Assembly (NCBI GenBank): GCA_037501455.1
Contig: CM074858.1
Location: forward strand, 82,186,501 to 82,250,500
From: Lantana camara
Lineage: Eukaryota; Streptophyta; Magnoliopsida; Lamiales; Verbenaceae
DNA: 64,000 nucleotides
Direction of reading: 5' to 3'
Part shown: positions 12,263 to 23,604 of the stretch, in pieces
How positions within the stretch are numbered: position 1 is the first letter of the stretch
Layout: each line of letters begins with the position of its first letter
Made by a program: the position numbers and the translations under genes
The notes under the pieces: generated by a model
The model's database searches: none
Seen by the model: only the letters and a program-made list of their open reading frames with translations
What the model was told of the DNA's origin: nothing

Positions 12263-15200
12263 TGTAACGCCCCGCTTTTCAGTCGTATAATATGACGTAT
12301 ATGTTTACCAATTTACGCGAATTAATTGTTTATAAGTGTTTTACATATTTAATTTTATTATGAATTGTTATTATTTTATTTTATTTTAGTTTATTTCGTT
12401 AGATTAGTATATTTAAATTGATAATTAAGTGTTAATGTTAATTAACTATATCTTTAATTATATTAATTAATTTCAACATTAAATCGTTGACTTTCACATT
12501 TAAATTAAAATAGAATTTAAATTTTATTATTTAATTTGAAATGTTATGAAATTGTAAATGATTTGCGCTTGAGTATTTTAATAGCGCTTCGTTCTTATAT
12601 GCTTTGATATCGAAATTTCGTAAAAATTTAGCATGTCGTAGATTTATGTGTTATGAACATGACCATATGCTCGTTTCATGTTTTCAATCTCGTTTGTCGT
12701 GGTAATGAATTTATTTTTAATTGTGGAACCAAATCTGGGGCTAACGGGCAATTAGCGCACCCTTGGTTCCGTATGTGATATCTTGAGCTCGGGAACTCAG
12801 ATTCGAGTTCCGTCACCTCCACTGAACTTGTATCGAAGATTCGGGTTCAATAGAATAAGCTTCATATTTTTCTATGCCCGTTTGAACCCTCAAAATTTAA
12901 CTGAAAAATGAATCGGCCACAAAACTGCACACGTTACCATTTAAATCATAACTCTCACCACACTTATCCAAATTAACCATGGTTGGACTTTTTGGAAACC
13001 TAACTTAACCCTGTATCAGCCCTAACCACCCCATTTCCATCCACACTCAGCACACAAGAGAAAAACTTAGGCCAAACCCCTGCTCTCCAGTTCCATTTCG
13101 TCACCTTCCCCTTTTTAGAGAGTTTGAGCTCAAATCCTCTCCAAACTCCATCATCTTCAAAAGGTAAATCCATGAATGTGTTAAGCATTTTCTCCTCTTT
13201 ATTATGAATTCTTATTTGCTAATTTTGATGGATTTTTGGAAGTGTATTGGATTTCATGTTGAATAGTAAGGTTAACTCTCATTTTGGGGATTCATGGTTT
13301 AAGCTTGTTTTTCTTGGATTTGGAGCATGAAATGTGTTTCTCCTAGCTGCTATTATGTGTTTTTGGTCTTAGAATGGTTGTATGTGAAGTGTATGAGAAC
13401 CCACCATTGTTGAACTTCATGAAACTTGAAGATTTATGCAAGAAATAAACCGCTCTTCGTTAACTGCTGCTCTATGTGAGTTTGGGACTGAAATGGTGAT
13501 CTTTGGTGTTGTTTCCTTTGTGATTTCAACTTGGTTATGGAGTATACTTCTTGCCCTACATGCATCCCCTATTTTGCCATGGTTTTCCCCAAGTTACAGC
13601 TGCATACGTGATCAGTTTTGAGCATGAATTGGTCTGAATATTGTTGTGTGTGCGTTTTTGCTGCTCCTTTCACTCCTTATTGCTGTTGTTTTGTTGCTAC
13701 TACATTGCCTGCTACTGCTGTGTATTAAGGAAGGAGAGAACAGGGGAGATTCAGAGTGCGATTGCTGTTTGTTCGTATAGGAAACGTCTTCCTAGGCGAG
13801 GAGATTTGTGCTTGAGGAGTCCCCGGCCGGGGACTTCACCTTGTAAGCTTCTGTAATGTTTTTCCCCTTTTACCCGGCCGGGGAATATTGAAGAAAGAAT
13901 CTCCCCGGGAGAGGAGATGGAGCTGCTACGTTTTGTGGGTTTTATTGATTTTATGGCTGCATTTTGTTCTTATAAGTGCATGGAATTTAAAATCTTGTAC
14001 TGTGTAATGTATATATATTATATGTGTGATATGTGGTGTGTGCGTGTGGTATATATTATATATATATATAATGTATGCATGTATTGTGTATTGTACGTGT
14101 ATATATATATATATATATATATGTAATATATATATTGTGTATTATATTATACTATGTATTGTTTGTGCATGAATTTGTGTAGTGTACGTGAGATATATAT
14201 ATATAAACTATATTAGAAATATGAATTGTTAAAATGTGTGTGAGTTTGTGTAATATATATATATATATATATTATATAATTAAATTGTTTGGATTAATTG
14301 AATTGTTTTTTTTTATATAACATGGTCTTATATAATTCAATTTCGTGTGTATGGCTCTCGTACTTCTTTAAATGATTTGAATGCCTTTATTTCGTTTATT
14401 CTATAACTGTAAACTTGATGTATTCGGAATTAACTGTTATATGAAATTCATGACTTGAATTACTATTAATTATGAACGTTTGAGCTTGAAACCTTCATGT
14501 TATGAATATACTTGATCGAATTACTTGATTATGTGATGTCATAACATCATTTTATTTCTTATGCATTTCATATCACGTTAATACATTGCCGTGCGTCATA
14601 TATGGTTCATTGGGAGTCTTGAGTCTCACGAGTACACTATTTTGTCATTTGTACAGTTTTCTCCAGGGCGGAGATGTGCCGGGTTCATAGGTTACTTTCA
14701 AGTCTTCTTTTCTTCTTGGTATTGTTCGGTAAGGGGTAACAGGTGGGTTTCTCTTCTATTAGTTACAAGAACCCGATATATCCCTTACGTGAAAGTTTTG
14801 AGCCAAAATATTAAAAATATATATATATCGAGTCTTTTAGAAGAGTCAAGGATTTCCAATGTATAACCCTTGTTTTATGAACCCTACCGATGATTTTGGC
14901 GAGTGCGTGATATGAAATGAACACGGGCCCAGGAACTTAGTGTATGTGGCTATCCGGGGAGGCAAGGGCCGGTGGTGATCCCATACACTAGTTCCAACCA
15001 ATTTATGACGAAACTGACCTCGTTAAGGAGTTTTTGACGAGGAAAGGCTAACCGGGCTTTGAGGATTCATGAACCTCATTAGCCACATTGATATGTTAGG
15101 TGGCCGGGCCTTGCAATCCCGTCCACCACCCGGCGGAAGAAGGTATAAGTGTTTATGATTATGAATGATATGATTATGATTATGAACAAATATGTATGAA

Positions 15201-15963
15201 TGTGAATGATCACTAATGTAAAGATTGAATTTATTTGCACACACGAGGAGAAGGTTGGAGATTATGCACGCCCCCTCGCTGGACCATGAAACCTTATGAA
15301 TGGAATGAATAAATTTGATGGTTGTAATCCCGAGCGTTGTTTTCCTTTGTTTTACCCACTTGGAAAATATCTTAAAAACCTCGCACGGGATTATAGCGTG
15401 CATGTATGGGTGTTTAAATTCTGCGATATTATATATGTTATACCCTGTTTTATACCCACCAGTCTGTTATAGACTGAACCCGGCTTTGTTTTCAGTTCTT
15501 TGCAGGTTTTGGAGTGCTAGGCGGGATGTTGAGTCTGTCGAGTCGTGTGGCTCAGTTGGAGTCTTTTCACATGCATCTTTTCAGTTGTATAAGTTACATT
15601 AAAGAATGTATAAATGTTATGATTATGATGTATTGATTCGGGACAGGCTTCTAGGGATAGACTGAACCCGTGATTCATGCTCTATGATTTATGTTTTATG
15701 TTTCGAAATTTTGGGACTAGGTATTTATGCTAGTTGAACCCGTAAATTACTACTTGAACTTATGATTGATTACATGTTCTGCTTTCGCACGCGTATTTAA
15801 TTCTTGAGCTTGTTTAATTGGTTTCGAGGTCCTAGCTCCCGCCTAGCCTAGTGTGTGAGTGAGTCCCCATTCACCGTGATTCGGCTCGTGTATGGACTCT
15901 CCATTTCATATGCGGGTCGGGTCTCGGTGCGGGCAATGTGGGGCTTTCCGTTAGGGCGCTAAA
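12263..15963 (+). mobile_element. Solo LTR F2, Tekay-type, inserted in the aORF of element A
   Basis: The 3701-bp block starts TGTAACGCCCCGC and ends GGGCGCTAAA, probably a mutated GCTACA. It is flanked by the 5-bp duplication GTATA (12258-12262 and 15964-15968). There is no gag-pol, PBS or second LTR. It shares inner blocks with F1 and E, for example the CCGGGTTCATAGG region near 14685 and CCCGCCTAGCCTAGTGTGTG near 15839. Long AT dinucleotide tracts lie at about 14010-14290. Small ORFs inside show no known domain. Confidence 0.88.
13819..13916. repeat. GC-rich palindromes in solo LTR F2
   Basis: GTCCCCGGCCGGGGAC (13819-13834) is a perfect 16-bp palindrome. CCCGGCCGGGG follows at about 13873-13883 and CTCCCCGGGAGAGGAG at about 13901-13916. 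The words differ from those of F1, but they sit at the same distance (about 1.56 kb) from the LTR start. Confidence 0.7.
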
Positions 15964-16045
15964 GTATATTACTTTGGAGAGAAGAATTTGCGGGAGACAT
16001 CTCGTCTATCTCCCTCACAGTTTGGTTAATAATCTCATCCGCCAT
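15964..16045 (-). pseudogene. aORF of element A, N-terminal end, cut off by solo LTR F2
   Basis: An ATG on the - strand at 16045-16043 opens a frame beginning MADEIINQTVREIDEMSP. It runs to the F2 insertion site. With F2 and one copy of the GTATA duplication left out, this frame continues directly into the frame at 12262 on the - strand. That supports both the gene model and the solo-LTR boundaries. This is the first ATG in that frame. Confidence 0.72.
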
Positions 16046-16618
16046 TGTTGTTCTTGCCTTTGAAGATGAAGGTTCTGCAGAAATCTTTGACAGAAAAGTA
16101 GGATTTTTTGCACAGGAACGATTGATCAAGAAGCTTCCTCACACAAGACTCACGATCGACACAACCTAAACCTAGGGTTAGTACAAGAAAAATCAGAAAT
16201 CACGGTGGTTTACCTAAAGTTGGAGAAGAAAATTCACGAGAAATCGCAAGGAATTATAGAGAGGTATTGCTGCCTTTGCTTTGGAAGATTCTGAATGCGT
16301 AAAAAGGGATGATAGGGTTTACAAATCCCTATTTGTAAGGAGAGGTTGCAGGCATGATTAGGTCATTTATTTCAAAACCAATCATTCCTGCCTAGAAAAC
16401 TCTCCACTTTTAGTAACCGTCGCATGGTTACCCAGGTTCACGTGCCCACATCTCCACTCAACATTTAATGCATGTCTACTTGAGCTTCCCAAGCCCTGTT
16501 AGAGGATGTATGTTATGGAATACAGATCATCACTTCCCTTCAAGAGCTTGACCCTCGAATATTCAAAATTAAGGCTCAGACTTCAAAATTCTACAGTACA
16601 CTCAAGTGTAACTACAGA
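16046..16618. other. Leader of the aORF / 3' untranslated part of element A
   Basis: No gene was seen. The stretch lies upstream of the aORF on the - strand and would hold its promoter if it has one. No clear TATA box could be picked out. It runs up to the polypurine tract. Confidence 0.4.
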
Positions 16619-16633
16619 ATTTGGGGGGCAAAA
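16619..16633 (+). other. Polypurine tract of element A
   Basis: AATTTGGGGGGCAAAA lies directly before the LTR start TGATAGGCCC. It is the expected primer site for plus-strand DNA synthesis. Confidence 0.8.
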
Positions 16634-17582
16634 TGATAGGCCCAAATTACACCCGGATCAGTACCGAACACGTGTCACCATCTGAGCGGCTCGTTGAAGC
16701 CACCAGAAAACTTCATAGCTTGGACGCTCGCTATATTGGGCTCGCGGAATAGCCCCAACCCATTCTCTTTGCTTAAGACTTGCGCGCCTCGGCCCAAGTC
16801 ACGAGCTTGGGATCTGCCCATCAATCCCATCTGACGCTCGCCCTGCGGACCAACGGAAGGCTCTCCACCAGAGCCCATCTCCACACCATGGGAACCCTCC
16901 CCGAGGGAACCCACAGTCGTATTCACTCACCGCTCGAATCTCAAGACGCTCGGACCGAGTCGCCAGAGGGACCCCTCCCGAGCACTCCCAGCGCTCGGAT
17001 CGTCGCCTGATACTAGTACCGTCCTCACCAACGAGGGTACTCATTTCTCAGAAGTTAACTTCCGCCTAGGCCAAGGCATCCCCTCGAGGGCATACCCGGC
17101 TACATGTGGGGCCATTTGGGGTGATTCCACGATCGCTTGTAATACTTTAACTACCTCTGACACAGTGGTAGTGCGCACCACACCTGACATGCTGCAAACT
17201 TTCAGGACAGTCACTTTCGCACCATCACGTAACGCCACGTGTCTAGGGCAACACAGGGTTTGGGACCACATAATTAGATTACCCAAAACACCCCTGCCCT
17301 CAACGTATAAATAGGAGAAATTCTACACACACTTTCCCTAAGTCATCTTCTACACTAAACACTGCATACACAGAACTGGACATTCCAGCATTTTTCCTCT
17401 GCATCTTCATCTTTCCCAAGCTCATTACACTTCATCGTCTCTGGTGTTATCCTAGCTAGAAGAACCCACGCATCATTGGAAACCCAGTTCCTGAGGCTCA
17501 AATGCCTGTGATGGTCTTCCTTTCCTCAAACAAATTCTAAAGTGATTGGTGTTTAAATCCCTTACAAGTTTCTGCACCATCA
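16634..17582 (+). repeat. 3' LTR of element A
   Basis: The 949-bp LTR begins TGATAGGCCCAAATTAC and ends GCACCATCA. It aligns in start (TGATGGGACCAAATCAC), TATA region and end (AAAGTGATTGG to CCATCA) with the 872-bp 5' LTR of element B, so A and B are related Tat families. No second copy lies in the window. ORFs in it on either strand (16675-17286) are chance. Confidence 0.82.
17306..17313 (+). promoter_or_regulatory. TATA box in the 3' LTR of element A
   Basis: TATAAATA follows a GC-richer stretch. The B LTR has the same motif at the matching place (20712). It probably marks the U3/R boundary. Confidence 0.6.
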
Positions 17583-18186
17583 CTTATTATGTAAATTACG
17601 ATTGATAACTAATAGAATAGTATATTAACACTATATATATATGTTTTTTTTTTTTTTTGTGTGGAAACACTATATATATGTATGTATGTATATGAGTGTT
17701 TATAATGCATAGATACAAATATGATACAACATATATTAGTTTTTAAATTTAACAAGTGAAAGACGTTTGTCACTATGTCCAACCTTAATATGATACAACA
17801 CCATACAATACAATAATATTTAGAATTGTTTGAGTATCATAGAGTGGTAATTTAAAATTATAAACATTTTTTATGTATGTGAGAGTGTCTATTAGAAACT
17901 TAAATTCCAATTGAGGTCTCCTCACTATATTTAAAGTTAAAAGATTGATGTTCTAAATATTTTTATTTTAATAATTCAATTATTTAAAATATTTAGATAA
18001 ATCGTATACTTAATGTGCAACGCACATTGTTTTTACTAGTAATATAAAAATTGTTAGTTTATATACTTTTGTGTTTTAATTAATAATGTATATATGTAAA
18101 ATTATATAAACTATCATATTAATAATTTATAATTTGTATATTATATAATTTTTAAATATATAATTATTGTTATTAATTATAATCAT
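17583..18186. other. AT-rich intergenic DNA
   Basis: No gene and no clear transposon were seen. There is a T-run at about 17645 and short ATGT microsatellite near 17680. Confidence 0.5.
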
Positions 18187-18805
18187 ATTTTTCTAATTAA
18201 ATTTGAAAGAAAAATTCCAACAGAAAACCGACGGAAAATCCCGTCGGTCCGTTGGAATTTTCAAAGGAAAAAAAATTCCAACGGAAAACCGACTGTGGAA
18301 TTTTCAAAGAAAAAAACATTTCCAAAGGAAAACCAACGAAAAATATTCCATTGGTTTTTTTTAATGACGAATTAAAAAACCGACGGGATTTTCCGTCGGT
18401 TTTCCTTTGGAAAATTTTTTTCTTTGCAAAATTCCTACAAAAAAAATTCCGTTGGTTGTTTTTTAAGAAGAATAAACATACCGACGGGATTTTTCGTTGG
18501 AATTTTAATTGAAAGAAAAATTCCAACGGAAAACCGACAGAAAATCCCGTCTGTATTTTTGGCGCAATTTTTTTTAGAATTGCGCCAAAATTTCAGACGG
18601 GATTCCAACGGAAAACTGATGGAATTCGGTTCGAATTTTTGGCGTATTTTTTTTTAAAATTCCGCCAATTTTTCCGACGGAATTTCGACGGCTTTTCCGT
18701 TGGAATGCAATTTTGCTTGGCCATGGGGATTCCATTAGAATTCCAACGAAAAACCGATTTTCGGTCGATTTTTTCCCGTTGGTTTTCAGCTGTTTTCTTG
18801 TAGTG
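18187..18805. mobile_element. CACTA (En/Spm-type) transposon end with subterminal repeats
   Basis: The block ends TTTTCTTGTAGTG (18793-18805), the inverse of the CACTACAAGAAAA terminal repeat of plant CACTA elements. Before it lie many copies, in both orientations, of a subterminal word like AATTCCAACGGAAAACCGAC and its inverse GTCGGTTTTCC, as in CACTA subterminal zones. No second CACTACAAGAAA terminus and no transposase were found, so this is a truncated or rearranged copy. The left edge is set where the repeats begin. The ORFs here (18197-18823) are low-complexity readings of the repeats. Confidence 0.72.
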
Positions 18806-18890
18806 TTGGTCCAAGTGGTTCAAGGGTTATTTCTCGAAGGCAATAACCTGGGTTCAAATCCGTCTGATCATTTAGGTATGTGTTAAAAAA
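18806..18890 (+). mobile_element. tRNA-derived SINE-like sequence
   Basis: TGGTCCAAGTGG (box A-like) and GGGTTCAAATCC (box B, consensus GGTTCRANNCC) are spaced as in a Pol III internal promoter, and an A-run follows at about 18884. The fold of a working tRNA is not evident, so a SINE head or tRNA relic is more likely. It abuts the CACTA end. No target duplication was identified. Confidence 0.42.
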
Positions 18891-19815
18891 AAAGTGTAAA
18901 AAATAGTAATGTGTGTATCATTATTGCCATTATATTTAACATTTTTTAGTCTCAAATTTCTTAAAACCATTACAAATTTAAGTTCCACCATTAACTTTTG
19001 AAAGGAAAATACATGAGCATTTCACATGCACCGTAGTGGAGTCTATTAGTTGTATTTTAAGCGGAATGTTACCAGTTCTAACTATATTTGATGGAAAATA
19101 AATATTGGCCGATACATTATTAACTAATGTACAAGTGATTTTCTAAATATAGTAAAAACTGCTCGTATATCAACTAAAACGCGAGTGGTGGGCCCTACTA
19201 ACTGCGCTCGTCAAACACTAAAAATGAGGCTTAAATCACAGCATTTTTAAAAGTCTAGGACTAAAAAAGTTTAACGAAAATAATGGTGCACACAGTGCAA
19301 CGATTTACACTTCGTGAGACTAAAATTGCATTGTTTCTATATAAATTTAGTGAATCTGTACTAAAGTAAATGAATGCAAATTTCAAATAACAAAATTGTT
19401 TTTATCAAACAAGAAATACTATCTTTGTATACGCATCTAAGAATGATCATGTTTAAGAAAAATTAATTATTAATAAATTATGGGCTTTAATCAAATGTAG
19501 TGATGATAACACTGATGTTGAGTAAGTGGTTGAAAAGTAGGTAAGAGCGAGAGTTGCTCAAAGGAACTAGAGCAACGATGGTTGGATAGGGTGCTACTGT
19601 GTTGTGGTTGAGAGAGAGAGAGAGAGAGAGAGAAAGATGACCATGAAGGAAGTCTTAGTTGAAGTTAGAATGTTTGAAGAGGCTTATATATAACCTAAAA
19701 AATAATTAACACATAAAATCAATACTAATTTTGTGTTATAATTAAGAGCAAATTACATTTTTGGTCCTATATGATTAGAGCTTCTAGTCCCATCTTTTCA
19801 AAAAGTTGTACTTCT
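18891..19815. other. AT-rich intergenic DNA
   Basis: No gene was seen. It contains a GA microsatellite (19610-19633). The last 70 bases carry the outer part of the left arm of the fold-back that follows. Confidence 0.5.
19610..19633. repeat. (GA)n microsatellite
   Basis: About 12 uninterrupted GA units. Confidence 0.95.
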
Positions 19816-20123
19816 GGTCCCATCCGTCAAATAATTGATGGAAAATGTATTTTTTTACCGATAAGTGTAATTTGGGAAAAAAGTTATTGCTCATTAGGTT
19901 GTTTTTTGGGGGAGTTTGCTTATTAATACCTCATTTTAGCACTACATTACCTTAATGAAAGTGATTTAGAGCAATGATTTAAAGTTGATTCAAGGTGTTA
20001 AAATGAGGTATTAATAAGCAAACTCCCACAAAAAAGAAAAACCTAATGAACAGTAACTTCTCCCCCCAAATTGCACTTAACGAAAAAAATACATTTTTTG
20101 TTCATTATTGGACGGATGGGACC
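19816..20123. mobile_element. Fold-back / MITE-like inverted repeat, right side cut by element B
   Basis: The left arm (19816 to about 19940, starting GGTCCCATCCGTC) and the right arm (about 19997-20123, ending GACGGATGGGACC) are imperfect reverse complements over about 125 bp, with a loop of about 55 bp. Shared blocks are GGGAGTTTGCTTATTAATACC and its inverse. The left side extends outwards (ATTTTTGGTCC near 19757). The right side stops where the 5' LTR of element B starts, so B landed in or at the edge of this repeat. There is no coding capacity. Confidence 0.75.
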
Positions 20124-20995
20124 TGATGGGACCAAATCACGTAGGGCCCACATTTGGACACGTGGCACCACCAACATCAGACGCGTGGCCTCTTGATCCC
20201 CAAGCAAGCCGCCCCCGAGCGGCACCTGCCCTTGCTTTCCAGAAGGTAAGAACAAAGATCGCGCATGGTCCATGTACGGACACGTGGCCTCCCCCTCGCG
20301 AGACACGTGACCCTCATAACCGCTCTCCGACGAGCGTCCTCCTTACTTCCAAGCATGCCCCAATTCCCCAAGGAATTGTTTCTCGAGCGCTCATTCCCCT
20401 CGGACGAGCCTATGCATGCACGAGAACCGAAACTCCCCTCATTGCACAGCTTTAGCCCGGGTCCATGCTTGGATCTGCGAGCCCTTCAGGCTCATGGTAA
20501 ACACGAGCGTGCGTCTAGCCCTCATTACCAACCCAAAACGGCTCTCTGACACGCAGTACAAATCCGCACCTACCACTGTTGCCCGCCACCAACTTTTCAC
20601 CAATTTTTGCAGGAGATTCCTCCTAGGTTTCTCCTTATTACGCCACGTGTTAGGGCAACATTAGGGTAGAACCATAATGTGCAAATGACCGAAGGGTCCC
20701 TGACCCTCAACTATAAATAAGGGACTTCATCCCTTCCACTATAAGCAATTCCTCCATTAAGGAAACTTTGCAATTACCTTGTTTCATCTCTTTCAGATCA
20801 TCATCTGACTTGAGCGTCGGAGAGCCAAACTGGGCATCACCTCCAGTTCCCCCAGCTTGGCTTTTTGACTGTTTGTTCTTGGTGTTTGTCTTAGCAGGTT
20901 GAACCCTCAGTTTCTCCGGCGAGTACTATTCTGTTTCTCTACATCATATAAATTGAAAGTGATTGGAATCTGACCTCCCATATTCAGACCCATCA
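20124..20995 (+). repeat. 5' LTR of element B
   Basis: The 872-bp LTR begins TGATGGGACCAAATCACG and ends CAGACCCATCA, followed five bases later by the PBS. A TATA box lies at 20712-20719. It resembles the 3' LTR of element A at both ends. ORFs in it (20043-20664) are not convincing. Confidence 0.85.
20712..20719 (+). promoter_or_regulatory. TATA box in the 5' LTR of element B
   Basis: TATAAATA lies about 280 bp before the LTR end, as in the A LTR. Confidence 0.6.
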
Positions 20996-20999
20996 TTTT

Positions 21000-21017
21000 T
21001 GGCGCCGTCTGTGGGAA
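21000..21017 (+). other. Primer binding site of element B
   Basis: TGGCGCCGTCTGTGGGAA follows the LTR by a short T-run. This form of PBS is typical of plant Tat elements. Confidence 0.8.
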
Positions 21018-21101
21018 ACCACTTCTCTTCTCTTCATCTTCACTAGTTGAACAGCAAACACACACACCCCCTCATTTCTTTTCTCCATCATTTTTTACAT
21101 C

Positions 21102-22059
21102 ATGGTTACTACTAGATCCAGTGCAGCAGGCGGTGGCGATGAGCTCCCGCTTCCCACCGTCGCAAGAGGTGCACCACCAGTTGAAGGAGCTCTCCCTATG
21201 GTAGAGCAAGTCGTGCCCACGCCGGGAGTTGCCGCTGAGCAACTCCCCGCCACGGTGGCTGGGGGATCTGGGCTTCCTACCCCCTAGAACATTCCTCCCG
21301 GTCACCAGCCCATCACCCAAGTCCACTCCGGAGGGTATCCATGCATGATGGCTCCGCCAGGGTACGTCATGGCTCCATCTCCCATGCTCCCCATGGTTCA
21401 GCTTTATCATGCCGGCCGGATGCAGCTACCGGTGGTCATCCCTAAGGAAATTGAAGGGGTGGAGATACCCCCATGACGCCTCAGCAGTTTTTAGGCCATT
21501 TACATCCAGTGTGAAGTCCAAGCTGCTCAAAACGCTTGGCAAAACTTCACGGCCACCTATTTCCCCTCAGGGACAGCCGCTCAATTTGGCCCCCCCTCCC
21601 AAATGGGAGGATGGCAGGTTCATTCTCTAATGGCGGCCTAAACCGTCTTACAAGACCGACCACCACCTCTACCTGCCTAAGAAAAGGAAGTCCCTACGAG
21701 AGGAAGAGAGGAATGTCTGCTGGCTGACAAAGGGAAAGAACCTCAAAGAATTGACGTTGATGATGAGGCCCACTCACAAGCCTCAAAACGAGGCTCCCAC
21801 ATCTCCGGACGAGGGAGCAAAGCTAGGGGAGAAGATCCCAACCTTCTCGTGGTTGTGCAAGACCAGCTGCAGGGGTTACAGGATATTGTGGGACAGCTCT
21901 CTCGAGCGCGGTCTCAAGCCCCCCATGCTGGGGACGAGAGAGCCAATGCCAGAGACGCTCGTCGCCACGCCCGACAGCAACACGCCCCTCGAAACCATGA
22001 GCAAGAGGAAAACTACGAGAATTATGACTACCACCCCCTTGCTAGGGGCTCTCCCCTCG
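21102..22059 (+). pseudogene. gag: gag of element B, 5' part, cut by element C
   Basis: The ATG at 21102 (MVTTRSSAAGGGDELPL) lies about 85 bp after the PBS and is the likely gag start. The frame is closed by a TAG at 21285-21287, and further segments lie in other frames. From 21849 it matches the A gag (a DQLQGL-type start, then LSRARSQAPHAGDERANARDAR). At 22055-22059 the sequence CCTCG is the target duplication of element C, and gag resumes at 34389. Confidence 0.8.
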
Positions 22060-23588
22060 TGATAGACAAATCTTGATCCCAAGTGTAAGTTCTAAATCCG
22101 ATTGCAACACTTAAGGTATCGTATCCACATGGAAGGGAACTCAACAACCACTTCTATGACTATTTCTAATCTAGAGACCGAATAAGATCGACAATGTTGT
22201 ACTATACTACTATGACGAAATTAAACTTAAGCAATAAGTAATCAATCACACGAGCTAACAAATAAAAACAAGATTAAACCACTTAATTAAAACAGGTCGG
22301 GGAGTAAATCATATGCCCTTTTGTGATCAAATCAATACTCAAGTATGGATGTATGATTCTTCAACCTAATCACAATTTTATACCTAGCTTCTCTCGAAGG
22401 CTAGATGTCTAATTAATTAAGCCAAGTGTTGTTCTCACAATCACTTAGTAACCAAATTAATCGAATAAAGCAAGATTAGTGTATTTAAAACCTAGCGGCT
22501 TGGCATGGAATTCTAAATACGTGTTGTAGAAATTAGGGTTAAATTTCTTTAAGCCCAAAAGTCTAAGTTTTGGAAAACAATCTCAATTATCCTCGATCTC
22601 TCGATTATCGGATAATTTACCTTATGTTCATGGATGGCCAATCCATTCCCAATCTACTCAATACCGTTTTCCTAACAAAGAATCACACAAATTAACTCAA
22701 GCATTAATTCAAACACCTTAGATGCATAATCCTTACCCCCTAACCCTAGGAGATTAGTTCCTCATGATTGGCTCAAAACTCATTAAGATCAAAAGAATTG
22801 CATTCAAAATATTCATGTCTAACATAAACATCAAAACGGAATTAATAGTTCTGAAATTCTAACCTAATTATCCAGAAACGAATCTAAAGCGAGAAACTAA
22901 CTATACTAGAATTGAAAACCAAAACTTGAGGAATTAGTTTGATCGGAAAGCAGTAAATAAAACCAAATTGATAAAGTCTTGTGATTGGAATGAATCTTCA
23001 ACTCTATGTCTTGGTGTTCCTTCCTTCTCCGGGTGTTCTTGAACTCTCGGAAGCTATCCGTCCAAAAAGCTCCCTTATTCCGCCTCAAAACCGTGTTTAA
23101 ATAGAAGTCCATAATCCAAAACCGCCCCGTGACACGGGCGTGCAGAGTTCATACCTTAAAATGTGACACGCCCGTGTCACATATTAAAAACGTATTCGCG
23201 CTTTTCTTCTTGACAAGGGGGTGTCAAGAATTGTTCTTCTCGATGACACGGGGGTGCAAAAGCTCCCAGGCCTCTCTGTACCGAGACACGGGCGTGCAGA
23301 AAATTGCTCTACGTAGGTGACACGGGCGTGTCACCATCTGGAATTCGATGGCCACTTCTGTACTGAGACACGGGGGTGTCTCAGTTTACTCTTCCACGGG
23401 GACATGGGCGTGTCCCCTAGAATTTCTCGTTTTTCGCCCTTTATTGCATGGTTTTGCTTCTACTTCGTCTTTTCAACTCCAAGGTGAAAGGTACCTAATA
23501 GGGAGCATAAATCACGTTATAAGTTCTTAAAACTGCTTGAATTTAACTAAAATTGCCCTACAAATCCATGCAATAAACCGATACATCA
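22060..23588 (-). repeat. 3' LTR of element C
   Basis: The 1529-bp LTR reads on the - strand from TGATGTATCGG at 23588 to TTTGTCTATCA at 22060. A cluster of palindromes (23131-23414) lies in its first part. ORFs such as 22906-23112 (-) and 23129-23320 (+) are LTR readings. Confidence 0.92.
23131..23414. repeat. Cluster of GACACGGGCGTGTC-like palindromes in the 3' LTR of C
   Basis: Eight or more copies of GACACGGGCGTGTC, GACACGCCCGTGTC and GACACGGGGGTGTC (some half-sites) are spaced roughly 25-50 bp apart. The 5' LTR has the same cluster (33930-34214) and a third cluster lies inside the element (26691-26886). Confidence 0.85.
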
Positions 23589-23604
23589 AACTCCCCCAAA
23601 CTTG
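23589..23604 (-). other. Polypurine tract of element C
   Basis: On the - strand this reads CAAGTTTGGGGGAGTT, directly before the LTR start TGATG. Confidence 0.8.

Larger units (their letters stand above)
1..17582 (+). mobile_element. Element A: Tat-lineage Ty3/gypsy LTR retrotransposon, 5'-truncated by the window
   Basis: The order is gag, protease (DSGSS), RT (YVDD), RNase H, a second archaeal-type RNase H, integrase, an antisense ORF, polypurine tract and 3' LTR. The second RNase H and the antisense ORF between pol and the 3' LTR are known marks of the plant Tat (Retand-like) lineage. The 5' LTR and the start of gag lie before base 1. Two solo LTRs (2821-6359 and 12263-15963) are nested inside. 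All coding parts carry stops or frameshifts, so this copy is dead. The 5' target duplication cannot be checked here. Confidence 0.9.

Noticed and set aside
16675..17286. Host gene in ORFs around 16675-17286
   Set aside because: They lie in the 3' LTR of element A, on both strands and with no family resemblance.
18197..18657. ORFs in the CACTA block
   Set aside because: They are readings of inverted subterminal repeats, rich in Phe and Lys on both strands.
18806..18880. A working tRNA gene
   Set aside because: Box A and box B are present, but I could not pair a proper acceptor stem or anticodon arm, and an A-run follows. A SINE or relic is more likely.
23131..23414. CRISPR-like array of palindromic repeats
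   Set aside because: The spacing and words vary, the sites lie in an LTR of a plant retrotransposon, and there is no cas gene. These are LTR palindromes.
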